Source of the DNA: Corynebacterium sphenisci DSM 44792
GTDB lineage: Bacteria; Actinomycetota; Actinomycetes; Mycobacteriales; Mycobacteriaceae
Reading direction: 5' to 3'
NCBI RefSeq assembly: GCF_001941505.1
Contig: NZ_CP009248.1
Span: 1,364,001-1,428,000 of the forward strand
DNA: 64,000 nucleotides
Shown: positions 52,235 to 61,866 of the stretch, piece after piece
Layout: every line of letters starts with the position of its first letter
Position numbering within the stretch: the first letter of the stretch is position 1
Translations under genes and position numbers: made by a program
The notes under the pieces: generated by a model
Database searches by the model: none
The model's input: only the letters and a program-made list of their open reading frames with translations
Told to the model about the DNA's origin: nothing

Positions 52235-53671
52235 GTGGCCGGGGTCGCGCTGACCCGCCGGGTCACCGGGATCGAGACCGAGTACGGCATCGCCTGCACC
52301 CTCGACGGGGCCACCCGGCTGGGCCCGGAGGAGACAGCGCGGTACATGTTCCGCCCGGTGATCTCCGACTACGGCGCGACGAACATCTTCACCGCCAACG
52401 CCGGCCGGCTCTACCTCGACGTCGGCTCGCACCCCGAGTTCGCCACCGCGGAATGCGATGGCCTGGGCCAGCTCATCGCCCAGGACCGGGCCGGGGAGCG
52501 GCTCCTCGACGAGCTCGCCGCGCGGGCCGAGGCCCAGCTCGCCGAGGAGGGCATCGGCGGCCGGGTGTTCCTCTTCCGCAACAACGTCGACTCCGCCGGC
52601 AACTCCTACGGCTGCCACGAGAACTACCTGGTGGGCCGGTCGATGAGCCTGAAGGCGCTGTCCCGGCTGCTGCTGCCCTTCCTGGTCACCCGGCAGCTGA
52701 TCTGCGGCGCCGGGCTCATCGCCCGGCCCTACCCGGGCAGCCCGCATGAGCAGGAGGCGGAGCAGTACTGCTTCTCCCAGCGCGCCGACCACGTGTGGGA
52801 GGGCGTGTCCAGCGCCACCACCCGATCCCGGCCGATCATCAACACCCGGGACGAGCCGCATGCGGACTCCACCCGCTACCGGCGGCTGCACGTCATCGTC
52901 GGCGACTCCAACATGAGCGAGACCACCACCGCGCTGAAGGTGGCCAGCACCCAACTGGTGCTGGAGATGATCGAGGCCGGCCGGGACCTCCCGGATCTCG
53001 AGGTCGCCAACGAGATCAAGGCGATCCGGGAGGTCAGCCGGGATCTCGGCGGCCGGGCCCCGGTGGCGCTGCGCGCCGGCGGGGAGATGCCCGCGCTGGA
53101 GATCCAGCGGATCTACCTCGACGCCGCCCGCTCCTGGCTGGCGGAGCGCCCGGAGGAGGGCGCGGGCACGCCCAATGCGGAGCTGGCCCCGCTGCTGGAG
53201 CTGTGGGGCCGGGTGCTCGACGCGGTGGAGTCCGGGGATCATTCGGCGATCGCCGGCGACATCGACTGGGCGATCAAGCTCAGCCTCCTCGACCGGTACC
53301 GGGAGCGCGGCCTGGAGCTCACCGACCCGCGGCTGGCGCAGGTGGACCTCGCCTACCACGACACCCGGCCGGGCCGGGGCGTGTTCCGGCTGCTGGAGGC
53401 CCGGGGGGCGGTGAGCCGGATGGTCGACGACGCCGCGGTGACCCGGGCGATGACCCGCGCCCCGGAGACCACCCGGGCGCATCTGCGGGGCCGCTTCCTC
53501 GCCGCCACCCGCGCCGCCGGGGTGCCCACCGTGGTGGACTGGACGCATCTGAAGATCCCCGGCGACGACCCCGTCACCGTGGTGCTCGACGATCCGCTGG
53601 CCGCCGTCGACGAGCGGGTCGACGCGCTGCTGGCCACCCTGCCCGAGCCCGCCCCGGGGGCGCCGGCGTGA
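52235..53671 (+). CDS. pafA: Pup-protein ligase PafA
   Basis: Joins the C-terminal Glu of Pup to protein lysines using ATP. It has 478 residues. GIETEYGIACT supplies the metal-binding Glu, and D62 in YLDVGSHPEFATAEC is the catalytic base; RNNVDSAGNSYGCHENYL is shared with Dop. It lacks the Dop loop. The GTG start lies four bases after pup. The stop overlaps the GTG of pafB (GTGA). Confidence 0.96.
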   Translation: MAGVALTRRVTGIETEYGIACTLDGATRLGPEETARYMFRPVISDYGATNIFTANAGRLYLDVGSHPEFATAECDGLGQLIAQDRAGERLLDELAARAEAQLAEEGIGGRVFLFRNNVDSAGNSYGCHENYLVGRSMSLKALSRLLLPFLVTRQLICGAGLIARPYPGSPHEQEAEQYCFSQRADHVWEGVSSATTRSRPIINTRDEPHADSTRYRRLHVIVGDSNMSETTTALKVASTQLVLEMIEAGRDLPDLEVANEIKAIREVSRDLGGRAPVALRAGGEMPALEIQRIYLDAARSWLAERPEEGAGTPNAELAPLLELWGRVLDAVESGDHSAIAGDIDWAIKLSLLDRYRERGLELTDPRLAQVDLAYHDTRPGRGVFRLLEARGAVSRMVDDAAVTRAMTRAPETTRAHLRGRFLAATRAAGVPTVVDWTHLKIPGDDPVTVVLDDPLAAVDERVDALLATLPEPAPGAPA

Positions 53672-54639
53672 GCGCCGCGGCCCCCCGGCAGCTGGAGCTG
53701 CTGCTCGCCCTGGCGGACAGCCGGCTGGGGCTCACCCGCGCCGAGCTGGGCCGGGTGATCCCGGACTACGCCGGGGCCGACGGCGCCGCGGAGGCCGCCC
53801 GCAAGCGCCTGGAGCGCGATCTCGCGGCGCTGCGCGAGATCGGGGTGCCGGTGGACGCGGCGGGGGAGCGGATCCGGGTCGACGACGCCGGCTGGCGGCT
53901 GCGCGATCCCGGCTTCACCCCGGAGGAGGCCACCGTGGTGGCGCTGGCGGCCTCCGCGGTGAGCCCGGACGCCGCCCTGGACCGGCTCGGCGCCCGGGCC
54001 TGGGGCAAGCTCGCCGCGGAGGCGGGCCGGCCGGATCTGCGCGAGGCCGGCACCCGGGTGCTGCTCGCCGACGGGGCGGACACCGCCGGCGGGGACGTCG
54101 CCGAACTGCTGCGCGCCCGCGCCGAGGGCCGCCGGGTGCGCTTCTGGTACACCCCCCGCTTCGGCGCCGATGATGAGGAGCGGCACCTGGAGCCCTGGGC
54201 GATCGTGAGCATCGGCGGCCGCCGCTACCTCGTCGGCTACGACGTGCAGCGCGGCGGCCCGCGGGCCTTCCGGCTGGCCCGGGTCCGGGAGGTCGCGGTG
54301 GGCGAGCCGGCGCTGACCCCCCGGCCGGGCACGGCGGGGATCATCGAGGTGGCCCGGGGCTCGCTGCACCGCGGCGGCGCCCCGGTGCGCCCGGTGGCCC
54401 GGATCGCCGAGGGCACCTGCGGGGACGTCACCGCTGGGGCCGAGCCCCTCGGCGGGGGCCGGTGGCGGCTGCCGGAGATGCCCCGGGGCGAGGCGGTGGA
54501 GCTGGCCCTGGCCCATGCCGGGGATCTGCTGGTGGAGGCCCCGGCCGGGCTGCGCGCCGAGGTGATCGGCCGGCTGCGCGCCATCGCCGGGGCGCCCCCG
54601 GGCGGGCACGGCGCCGATGCCGGGGAGGAGGGGCGATGA
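53668..54639 (+). CDS. pafB: WYL-domain transcription regulator PafB
   Basis: With PafC forms the activator of the mitomycin-type, LexA-independent DNA-damage response in mycobacteria. It has 323 residues: an N-terminal winged HTH (about 5-70, LELLLALADSRLGLTRAELGRVIPDY... RKRLERDLAALREIGV) and a WYL domain (about 145-220, RRVRFWYTPRFG... EPWAIVSIGGRRYLVGYD). It is coupled to pafA by a GTGA overlap and to pafC by ATGA. Confidence 0.93.
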   Translation: MSAAAPRQLELLLALADSRLGLTRAELGRVIPDYAGADGAAEAARKRLERDLAALREIGVPVDAAGERIRVDDAGWRLRDPGFTPEEATVVALAASAVSPDAALDRLGARAWGKLAAEAGRPDLREAGTRVLLADGADTAGGDVAELLRARAEGRRVRFWYTPRFGADDEERHLEPWAIVSIGGRRYLVGYDVQRGGPRAFRLARVREVAVGEPALTPRPGTAGIIEVARGSLHRGGAPVRPVARIAEGTCGDVTAGAEPLGGGRWRLPEMPRGEAVELALAHAGDLLVEAPAGLRAEVIGRLRAIAGAPPGGHGADAGEEGR

Positions 54640-55664
54640 GCCGGGAGCCGACCCTGCCGGAGCTGCTCGCCGTGTCCTGGTTCTTCACCGGCCGGCGGCG
54701 CACCCTCACCGAGGCGGCCGCGGAACTGGGCCTGGACTGGGCCCGGGTGCGCCGCGCCCTGGAGCTGCTGGAGACCGCGGAACTGCCCGGCCAGATCGGG
54801 ATCCCGCCCTTCGAGGTGGTCCGGCACGGGCCCAATGAGGCGGAGCTGGTCACCGCCCGGGTGCCGCTGGTCGCCGAACCGCTGCGGCTCACCCCCGCCG
54901 AGGGCGCGGCGGTGCTGATGAGCCTGGAGTCCCTGGAGGCGGTGCCGGGGATCGCGGACCCGGCGACGGTGCGCGCCGCCGCGGCGAAGCTGCGCGCGGT
55001 GCTCGCCGGCGACGAGGCGGACCCGGCGTTCATCGCCGAGGCCGCCCCCGCCGCGCAGCCGCCCGGGGTGGCCGCCGCGGTGCGCGCCGCGGTCGCCGGG
55101 GGCCGGGTGCTGGAGATGACCTACCGCAGCGCCCTCGACGAGCGGCGCACCCGGCGGGTGGACCCGGTCCGGCTCATCGCCGTCGACGGCCGGGCCTACC
55201 TGCGCGCCGTGGACCACGACCCGGAGGCCGCCGCCTACGGCGGCGCCGCCCCGGACGCCCGGGTGAAGTCCTTCCGGATGGATCGGATCGAATCCGCCCG
55301 GGTGCTGGCGGAGCCGGCCGTGCCGGTGGCCGCCCCGGAACCCGACCCGGCGGACCCGCACGGCTTCCACGCCGACCCGGAGTGGGTGGAGGTGCGCATC
55401 GACCCGGAGTGGACCTGGGTCGCCGACTACGACCCGGTGTTCGACCTGGAGCCGGCCGGGGCGGACCCGGCGGCCGGCTACCGGGGCTGGATCCCGGCCC
55501 GGGACCCGCGCCGCGCGGTGGCCTTCCTGCTGCGCCGGGCGCCGGGGGTGCGCGCCGTGGACGCGGTGCTCGCCGGGGAGGTGGCCGGTCGGGCGGAGGC
55601 CGCCCTGGCCGCGTATGCTCAGATGCCGATACCCGCCGCGGGGGAGCCCGATCCCCCGCGCTAG
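54636..55664 (+). CDS. pafC: WYL-domain transcription regulator PafC
   Basis: Partner of PafB; the two act as one regulator. It has 342 residues: a divergent N-terminal HTH (about 5-60, LLAVSWFFTGRRRTLTEAAAELGLDW) and a WYL domain (about 150-215, GRVLEMTYRSALDERRTRRVDPVRLIAVDGRAYLRAVDHD), then a C-terminal extension. An acidic insertion (about 230-260) lies after the WYL core. It ends the pup-linked gene run; tatA follows after 45 bases with its own ribosome-binding site. Confidence 0.93.
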   Translation: MSREPTLPELLAVSWFFTGRRRTLTEAAAELGLDWARVRRALELLETAELPGQIGIPPFEVVRHGPNEAELVTARVPLVAEPLRLTPAEGAAVLMSLESLEAVPGIADPATVRAAAAKLRAVLAGDEADPAFIAEAAPAAQPPGVAAAVRAAVAGGRVLEMTYRSALDERRTRRVDPVRLIAVDGRAYLRAVDHDPEAAAYGGAAPDARVKSFRMDRIESARVLAEPAVPVAAPEPDPADPHGFHADPEWVEVRIDPEWTWVADYDPVFDLEPAGADPAAGYRGWIPARDPRRAVAFLLRRAPGVRAVDAVLAGEVAGRAEAALAAYAQMPIPAAGEPDPPR

Positions 55665-55709
55665 GGCCCGCCCCACCCCGCCAAACCCGATAAGGAGAAG
55701 GTGCACGTT

Positions 55710-55988
55710 ATGCCGAACCTGGGCACTTGGGAACTGCTGATCATCCTGCTCGTGGTCGTGCTGCTCTTCGGGGCGAAGCGACTGCCCGACGCGGCCCGCT
55801 CCCTGGGCCGCTCCATGCGCATCTTCAAGTCCGAGGTCAAGGAGATGCAGAACGACGACGCCCCGGCCCAGCAGCCGCAGGCCGGGGGCCAGCTGCCGCC
55901 GGCGCAGCAGCCGGTGCAGCCCCAGCCCGTCGACCAGCCCGGCCAGCCGCAGCCGCGGCGCGACGCCGGCGACACCCCGGGGGCCTAG
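55710..55988 (+). CDS. tatA: twin-arginine translocase subunit TatA
   Basis: Pore-forming subunit of the Tat export system for folded proteins. It has 92 residues: one membrane helix ([21 protein letters not shown]), the amphipathic helix ([19 protein letters not shown]), and a disordered Gln/Pro-rich tail. The ATG at 55710 is nine bases after AAGGAGAAG and gives the family start MPNLGTWE; an in-frame GTG at 55701 sits too close to that site. tatC follows directly. Confidence 0.95.
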   Translation: MPNLGTWELLIILLVVVLLFGAKRLPDAARSLGRSMRIFKSEVKEMQNDDAPAQQPQAGGQLPPAQQPVQPQPVDQPGQPQPRRDAGDTPGA

Positions 55989-55994
55989 GCCCCG

Positions 55995-56978
55995 GTGGCA
56001 CGCGGCGCAAGGCCCCGGCGGTTCGGGAGATCCCGCAACCCCGAGGGCGTGATGACCATCGTCGAGCACATCCAGGAGCTGCGCTCCCGGATCATCAAGG
56101 CCCTGCTGGGCCTGCTCCTCGGCACCATCGTCGGCTACATCTGGTACCAGAATGGGCTGACCCTGGGCCGGCTGCGCATCCCCGCGCTCGGCGAGATCCT
56201 GCTGCGGCCCTACTGCGCGCTGCCCGAATCCTCCCGGCTGGGCCCGCCGGGGGAGTGCCGCCTACTGGCCACCAGCCCCTTCGAGATGTTCCTGCTGCGC
56301 CTGAAGGTCGGCGCGCTGGCCGGGGTGGTGCTGTCCTCCCCGGTGTGGCTGGGCCAGCTGTGGGCCTTCATCACCCCCGGCCTGGTGCGCCGGGAGCGCC
56401 GGGTCACCCTCGCCGTGGTCTCCGCGGCGGTGACCCTGTTCGTGCTCGGCGCGGTGCTCGCCTACTTCGTGCTCACCTACGGGCTGAGCTTCCTCATGAT
56501 GATCGGCGAGGAGGTGCAGACCACCGCCCTCACCGGCCGGGAGTACTTCGGCTTCGTGGTGGGCCTCATCGTGGTGTTCGGGGTGAGCTTCGAGCTGCCC
56601 CTGTTCATCGTGATGCTCAACGCCGTCGGCGTGCTCAAGTACGACGCGATCAAGGACAAGCGGCGGGCCATCATCCTGCTGCTGTTCATCTTCGCCGCCT
56701 TCATGACCCCCGGCCAGGACCCGGCCTCGATGGTGGCCATGGCGCTGTCGCTGTGCCTGATGGTGGAGATCGCCCTGCAGATCTGCCGGCTCAACGACAA
56801 ACGCCGGGCCAAGGCCCGGCCGGACTGGCTGGACCTCGACGATGAGCAGGGCTCCGGGCCGGTGACCGCCTCCGGCCCGGTACGCGCCTCCGCCCGGCCC
56901 GACGCCACCGCCCCGCCGGCCGCGCCCGGGGCGGCCCTGGACGCCCGCCCGGCCGGGGACTTCGACGACGTGCTGTGA
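55995..56978 (+). CDS. tatC: Sec-independent translocase subunit TatC
   Basis: Receptor subunit of the Tat system with six membrane helices, 327 residues. Family motifs: RNPEGVMTIVEHIQELRSRI at the N-terminus, TSPFEMFLLRLKVG, a FELPLFIVMLNAVG segment, and FAAFMTPGQDPASM before the last helix. A cytoplasmic Pro/Ala-rich tail (about 265-327) is longer than usual. The GTG six bases after tatA is preferred because the basic start (RRFGRSRNPEG) is typical of actinobacterial TatC; an ATG at codon 20 would cut it off. Confidence 0.94.
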   Translation: MARGARPRRFGRSRNPEGVMTIVEHIQELRSRIIKALLGLLLGTIVGYIWYQNGLTLGRLRIPALGEILLRPYCALPESSRLGPPGECRLLATSPFEMFLLRLKVGALAGVVLSSPVWLGQLWAFITPGLVRRERRVTLAVVSAAVTLFVLGAVLAYFVLTYGLSFLMMIGEEVQTTALTGREYFGFVVGLIVVFGVSFELPLFIVMLNAVGVLKYDAIKDKRRAIILLLFIFAAFMTPGQDPASMVAMALSLCLMVEIALQICRLNDKRRAKARPDWLDLDDEQGSGPVTASGPVRASARPDATAPPAAPGAALDARPAGDFDDVL

Positions 56979-56991
56979 CACAGTTGGGGCC

Positions 56992-59625
56992 ATGACGGTC
57001 CTCGACTCCTTCGCCGAGTCCCTCGGCTTCACCCCGGACGGGTTCCAGCTCGACGCCTGCCGCGCGATCGAGGCCGGCCGGGGGGCGCTGGTCTGCGCCC
57101 CCACCGGCTCCGGCAAGACCGTGGTCGGCGAATTCGCGATCCACCTGGCGCACGCCCGCGGCACCAAATGCTTCTACACCACCCCGATCAAGGCGCTGAG
57201 CAACCAGAAGCACCGGGATCTCGTCACCGTCTACGGCGAGGACCGGGTGGGCCTGCTCACCGGCGACGTCAGCCGCAACGGCGACGCCGACATCGTGGTG
57301 ATGACCACCGAGGTGCTGCGCAACATGATCTACGCCGGCTCCCCGGCGCTGGACCGGCTCTCCCATGTGGTGATGGACGAGATCCACTACCTGGCGGACC
57401 GGGAGCGCGGCGCGGTGTGGGAGGAGGTGATCCTCGGCCTCGCCGAGGAGGTCAAGGTGGTGGGCCTATCCGCCACCGTGTCGAACTCGGAGGAGTTCGG
57501 CCGCTGGCTGGCCGCGGTGCGCGGGGACACCGAGGTGATCGTCACCGACCACCGCCCGGTGCCGCTGCACCAGCACATGCTGGTCGGCACCCGGCTGCTG
57601 CCCCTGTTCGACGCCGGGGGGCGGGGGGTGAACCGGGAGGTGCTCGCCGCGACCGCCCGCGCCGAGCAGCACCGCTTCCGCCCGGCCCGCCGCCCCGACG
57701 TGGTGGCCCGGCTGCAGCGGGAGGGCATGCTGCCGGCGATCGTGTTCATCTTCTCCCGGGCCGGCTGCGACGGGGCGCTCGCCCAGCTCGCCGCCACCCG
57801 GATGCGGCTCACCGACGAGGCCGAGGCCCGCCGGATCGACGCCATCGTGGACGCCGGGGTCGCCGGGGTGGACCCGGCCGACCTGGAGGTGCTGGACTTC
57901 CGCCGCTTCCGCGCCGCCGCCCGCCGCGGTTTCGCCGCGCACCACGCCGGGATGCTGCCCGCGTTCCGGCATATCGTGGAGAGGCTCTTCAACGCCGGGC
58001 TGGTGAAGGTGGTCTTCGCCACCGAGACCCTGGCGCTGGGCATCAACATGCCGGCGCGCACCGTGGTGCTGGAGCGGCTGGTGAAGTACGACGGCCGGGC
58101 GCATGTGGACCTCACCCCGGGCCAGTACACCCAGATGACCGGCCGGGCGGGGCGCCGCGGCATCGACCCCGTGGGCCATGCCGTGGTGCAGTGGGGCCCG
58201 GCGATGGACCCGCGCTGGGTGGCGGGCCTGGCCTCGACCCGCACCTACCCGCTGAACTCCACCTTCGCCCCCGGCTACAACATGGCGGTGAACCTGCTGC
58301 GCACCGTCGGCTACGCCGACGCCACCGCCACCCTGGAGCGCTCCTTCGCCCAGTTCCAGGCCGACGGCGACGTCGCCGCGGATCTCGCCGAACTGGAGCG
58401 GGCCCGCGCCCGGGTGGCCGCGATGACCGAGTCCCTCGCCCACCACGGCGATCCGGGGCAGGTCGAGGCGCTGCTGGAGTACCTGGACCTGCGCGCGGAG
58501 ATCACCGCCGAGGAGCGGGCCGCGAAATGCCGGGCGCTCACCGAGCGGCACCGGGAGACGGTCACCGCGCTGCGCCAGCTGCGCCGCGGCGACGTGATCG
58601 CGCTGCCCCGGGGCAAGCGGGTGGAGCTGGCCGCGGTGGTGCGCGAACAGCACGGGGGCACGGAGCCGCGGCCCACCGTGGTGGGGGTGCGCGGGTTCAC
58701 CGGCCGGGTCGATCCGGGGCTGTTCCCCGCCGCCCCGCAGGTGCTGGGCACCATCCGGGTACCCGCGGACGCCGCCCGCAGACCCGGCCGGGCGGTGGGC
58801 ATCATCGCCTCCGAAATCGACCGCCGCGGGATCACCGGGCCGCGCCGGCTGCGCCGGCCCAAGGCCCGGCCCAACCCGCGGCTGAAGGAGCTGCGGGCGC
58901 GGCTGCGGGCCCATCCGCTGCACGCCGATCCGGTCGCCGACCAGGCGATGGCCGCCGGGGACCGGCTGCGCGAGGCCCGCGCCGAGGTGCGCCGGCTGGA
59001 GGGCCGGGTCGCCGCCGCCTCGGACACCCTGGCCCGCACCTTCGACCGGATCCTGGAGCTGCTCGCGGAGATGGACTACGTGGAGCGCGACGACGCCGAC
59101 GCCTGGCGGGTCACCGCGGAGGGCGAGCGGCTGGCCCGGATCCACAATGGCGCGGATCTGCTGGCCGCGACCTGCCTGCGCCGCGGGATCTGGGACGACC
59201 TGGACCCGGCGGAGCTGGCCGGGGCGGTCAGCGCCCTGGTCTTCGAGAACCGGCGGGACACCGGGGCGGGCATCGACGCGGTGCCCACCGAGGCGCTGGC
59301 CGACGCGATCGCCGGGATCCGCCGGATCCACGGGGAACTGGCCGTGGACGAGGAGCGGCACCGGCTGCCGGCCTCCCCGGAACCGGACGCGGCCTTCGCC
59401 GGGGCGATGCACCAGTGGACCGCCGGCGCCCCGCTGGCGTACTGCCTGGAGGCCGCGGCCGCCAACGGCGCCGAACTCACCCCCGGCGATTTCGTGCGCT
59501 GGTGCCGGCAGGTGGTGGATCTCCTGCAGCAGGTCCGGGCCACCGGCTACACCGAGCGGATCCGGGACAACGCGTCCGCGGCGATCGCGGCGATCCGGCG
59601 CGGGGTGGTGGCGATCGCCGCCTAG
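56992..59625 (+). CDS. helY: HelY/Mtr4-like DEAD/DEAH RNA helicase
   Basis: Superfamily 2 helicase of 877 residues, related to Ski2/Mtr4. Motif I APTGSGKTVVGEF (about 37-49), motif II VMDEIHYLADRERG, motif III LSATVSN, motif VI QMTGRAGRRGID. The C-terminal half contains a beta insertion and the DSHCT domain (ending YTERIRDNASAAIAAIRRGVV). The likely role is RNA unwinding in decay or ribosome processing. It follows tatC in the same order as in mycobacteria. A weak CACAGT lies seven bases before the ATG. The stop shares CTAG with the convergent hydrolase. Confidence 0.93.
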   Translation: MTVLDSFAESLGFTPDGFQLDACRAIEAGRGALVCAPTGSGKTVVGEFAIHLAHARGTKCFYTTPIKALSNQKHRDLVTVYGEDRVGLLTGDVSRNGDADIVVMTTEVLRNMIYAGSPALDRLSHVVMDEIHYLADRERGAVWEEVILGLAEEVKVVGLSATVSNSEEFGRWLAAVRGDTEVIVTDHRPVPLHQHMLVGTRLLPLFDAGGRGVNREVLAATARAEQHRFRPARRPDVVARLQREGMLPAIVFIFSRAGCDGALAQLAATRMRLTDEAEARRIDAIVDAGVAGVDPADLEVLDFRRFRAAARRGFAAHHAGMLPAFRHIVERLFNAGLVKVVFATETLALGINMPARTVVLERLVKYDGRAHVDLTPGQYTQMTGRAGRRGIDPVGHAVVQWGPAMDPRWVAGLASTRTYPLNSTFAPGYNMAVNLLRTVGYADATATLERSFAQFQADGDVAADLAELERARARVAAMTESLAHHGDPGQVEALLEYLDLRAEITAEERAAKCRALTERHRETVTALRQLRRGDVIALPRGKRVELAAVVREQHGGTEPRPTVVGVRGFTGRVDPGLFPAAPQVLGTIRVPADAARRPGRAVGIIASEIDRRGITGPRRLRRPKARPNPRLKELRARLRAHPLHADPVADQAMAAGDRLREARAEVRRLEGRVAAASDTLARTFDRILELLAEMDYVERDDADAWRVTAEGERLARIHNGADLLAATCLRRGIWDDLDPAELAGAVSALVFENRRDTGAGIDAVPTEALADAIAGIRRIHGELAVDEERHRLPASPEPDAAFAGAMHQWTAGAPLAYCLEAAAANGAELTPGDFVRWCRQVVDLLQQVRATGYTERIRDNASAAIAAIRRGVVAIAA

Positions 59626-60659
59626 GCCCCGGCCAGGGCCAGGCGCAGCGCCCCGGCGAGCTGGTCCACCGCCCGGCGCGCGCCGCGCCAGATCCCGGTG
59701 GAGTTGAGGAAGGGGTGCACCAGGCCGCGGTGCCGCACCAGGGCCACCGGCACCCCGGCGGCGGCCAGCCGGCCGGCGTAGGCCAGGCCCTCATCGCGCA
59801 GCGGGTCGAACCCGGCGACCGCCACGTAGGCCGGGGCCAGGCCGCGGAGATCCCCGGCCCGCAGCGGGGAGACCTCCGGGTCGGCCGGGTCGGCCGCCCC
59901 CGCGCCGGCGCCCAGGCGCACCCGGTAGAACCACTCCAGATCCGCGTCGTGCAGGAAGAAGCCGCGGGCGAACTCGGCGCGGCTGGCGCTGCGGCCGACC
60001 AGATCGGCCACCGGCACCACCAGGGCCTGCAGCGCCGGCTGGGGCAGCCCCCGGGCCCGCGCCCGCAGGCACACCGCCGCGGCCAGGGTCGCCCCGGCGG
60101 AGTCCCCGGCCACCGCCACCGGGCCGGCCGCCGGGTCGGCGGCCAGCTCCGCGTACACCGCCCAGGCGTCGTCCAGGGCGGCGGGATGCGGGTGCTCCGG
60201 GGCGAGCCGGTAGTCCACGGAGGCCACCCGCGCCCCGGCGCCGTCGGCGAGCCGCCGGGCCGGGGCGTCATGGGAGTCCGGGGAGCCCATCGCCCAGCCC
60301 CCGCCGTGCAGGAGCACCACGGTGCCGCGCGGTGCGGCGTGCCGGGGGAGGTACTCGCGCACCGGCACCCCGGCGATCCGGGTCTCCCGGACCCGGGCCG
60401 GGGTGCGCCGGCCCGCGGCGAGCCGGGCCTGCCGCTCCAGCTCCCGGCGGCCCCGGGCGAGGCCCCCGTGGGTCATCCCGCGGCCGCCGCCGATGAGCCG
60501 GAGCAGCCGCAGCGAGACCGCCACATCGGCGTCCAGGCGCTCCCCGGCGGAATTGACCGGCGGGCGGGCCACCGCGGCCAGCAGCGGCTCCGGCAGGGCG
60601 GTCACCGCGCGGGTGCCCGCGGCGAGGATCCGGTCCAGCGGGTGGCGTCGATGGTTCAT
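59622..60659 (-). CDS. HSL-type alpha/beta hydrolase
   Basis: A 345-residue esterase/lipase of the hormone-sensitive-lipase family. The oxyanion motif is LLHGGGWAMGS (about 118-128), the nucleophile is Ser in VAGDSAGATLAA, the acid is probably Asp in AGFDPLRDEG and the His lies in GLVHPF. There is no signal peptide, so it is cytoplasmic. The natural ester is unknown. The leaderless -10 TAGGTT ends six bases before the ATG, divergent from the peptidase gene. Confidence 0.9.
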   Translation of the reverse strand: MNHRRHPLDRILAAGTRAVTALPEPLLAAVARPPVNSAGERLDADVAVSLRLLRLIGGGRGMTHGGLARGRRELERQARLAAGRRTPARVRETRIAGVPVREYLPRHAAPRGTVVLLHGGGWAMGSPDSHDAPARRLADGAGARVASVDYRLAPEHPHPAALDDAWAVYAELAADPAAGPVAVAGDSAGATLAAAVCLRARARGLPQPALQALVVPVADLVGRSASRAEFARGFFLHDADLEWFYRVRLGAGAGAADPADPEVSPLRAGDLRGLAPAYVAVAGFDPLRDEGLAYAGRLAAAGVPVALVRHRGLVHPFLNSTGIWRGARRAVDQLAGALRLALAGA

Positions 60660-60665
60660 GGGCCG

Positions 60666-60671
60666 AACCTA
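60666..60671 (-). promoter_or_regulatory. leaderless -10 element of the HSL hydrolase gene
   Basis: Reads TAGGTT on the minus strand, six bases before the ATG at 60659. Confidence 0.55.
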
Positions 60672-60706
60672 CCGCGGGGCCGGCGGGCGCGCCCCGGCGC
60701 CGGGGG

Positions 60707-60712
60707 TAGCGT
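60707..60712 (+). promoter_or_regulatory. leaderless -10 element of the peptidase-SDR-cob operon
   Basis: TAGCGT, seven bases before the ATG at 60720. The following genes are coupled closely (1-base gap, then ATGA overlaps), so this promoter may drive cobL and cobM as well. Confidence 0.6.
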
Positions 60713-60719
60713 GGGGGCC

Positions 60720-61865
60720 ATGACCGAGAGCAGTACCGTCACGCGCTTCGACCCGCGGGTGCACGCCACCCGCCTCACCAGGGCCGCGGATCTCGCCGCC
60801 GAGCGGGACCTCGCCGGCCTCGTCTTCGGCACCGGCCCCGACCTGCAGTACCTGATCGGCTCCGCGGTGAGCTCCCATGAGCGGCTCACCGCCCTGGTCT
60901 TCGATGACCGGGGGCGGGCCACCCTGGTGCTGCCCGCGGTGGAGCGCGGCAGCCTCGCCGACTGCGCGGTCGGCGAGGTCGACTGCGCGGTGCGGCTGTG
61001 GGAGGACGGGGAGGACCCGCACCTCATCGTCGCGGATCTGCTGGACATCGCCGCCGGGAGCCGGCTGGGCGTGGGCGCGGGCCTCACCGCGGATCATCTG
61101 CTGCCGATCCTGGAGGCCACCGGGGCGGCCCCGGTGCTCGCCGGGGAGGTGCTCCGGGAGCTGTTCATGCGCAAGGACGACGCGGAGCTCGCCCAGCTCA
61201 CCGCCGCCGGCGCGGCCATCGACCGGGTGCACGCCCGGGTGCCCGCGATGCTGCGCCCGGGGCGCACCGAGGCGGAGGTGGGCGAGGAGATCGCCGCCGC
61301 CATCGTCGAGGAGGGCCATTCCGCGGTGGACTTCGTCATCGTCGGCTCCGGGCCGAACGGGGCGAACCCGCACCACGACGTCTCCGACCGGGTGCTCGCC
61401 GCCGGCGATGTGGTGGTGGTGGACATCGGCGGCACCTGGGGCGCGGGCTACCACTCCGACTGCACCCGCACCTACGTGCTCGGCGCCAACGCCGAGGCGG
61501 AGGCGGTGTACGCGGTGCTGCGCCGCGCCCAGGAGGCCGCGGTCGCCGCGGTGCGCCCCGGGGTCACCGCCGCCGAGATCGACGCGGTGGCCCGCGGGGC
61601 CATCGCCGGGGCCGGCTACGGGGAGGCCTTCATCCACCGCACCGGGCACGGCATCGGGCTCAGCCTGCACGAGGAGCCCTTCATCATGGCCGGCAACGAC
61701 CTGGTGCTGGAGGAGGGCATGTGCTTCTCCGTGGAACCGGGCATCTACCTCGCCGACCGCTTCGGGATGCGCCTGGAGGACATCGTGGCGGTCACCGCGG
61801 ACGGGGCGCGCACCCTCAACAACGGCGACCGGGCCCTGGTCGCCGCCGGCGCGGGGGAGCACTGA
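60720..61865 (+). CDS. pepQ: M24-family aminopeptidase / Xaa-Pro dipeptidase
   Basis: Two-metal peptidase of 381 residues. The N-terminal creatinase-like domain (about 1-150) is followed by the pita-bread domain with the five metal ligands: Asp in VVVDIGGTWG, Asp in HSDCTRTY, His in HRTGHGIGL, Glu in SVEPGIY and Glu in MRLEDIV. It cleaves peptides with a Pro at the second position (family). It is the first gene of a run that continues into SDR, cobL and cobM. The name pepQ follows corynebacterial usage. Confidence 0.9.
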   Translation: MTESSTVTRFDPRVHATRLTRAADLAAERDLAGLVFGTGPDLQYLIGSAVSSHERLTALVFDDRGRATLVLPAVERGSLADCAVGEVDCAVRLWEDGEDPHLIVADLLDIAAGSRLGVGAGLTADHLLPILEATGAAPVLAGEVLRELFMRKDDAELAQLTAAGAAIDRVHARVPAMLRPGRTEAEVGEEIAAAIVEEGHSAVDFVIVGSGPNGANPHHDVSDRVLAAGDVVVVDIGGTWGAGYHSDCTRTYVLGANAEAEAVYAVLRRAQEAAVAAVRPGVTAAEIDAVARGAIAGAGYGEAFIHRTGHGIGLSLHEEPFIMAGNDLVLEEGMCFSVEPGIYLADRFGMRLEDIVAVTADGARTLNNGDRALVAAGAGEH

Positions 61866-61866
61866 G

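Noticed and set aside
57168..61865. A 1565-codon plus-strand frame running through helY, the hydrolase and the peptidase
   Set aside because: Only its last part (60720-61865) is a real gene. The rest is a shifted-frame shadow of helY and antisense of the hydrolase, with Arg/Gly/Pro-rich sequence.
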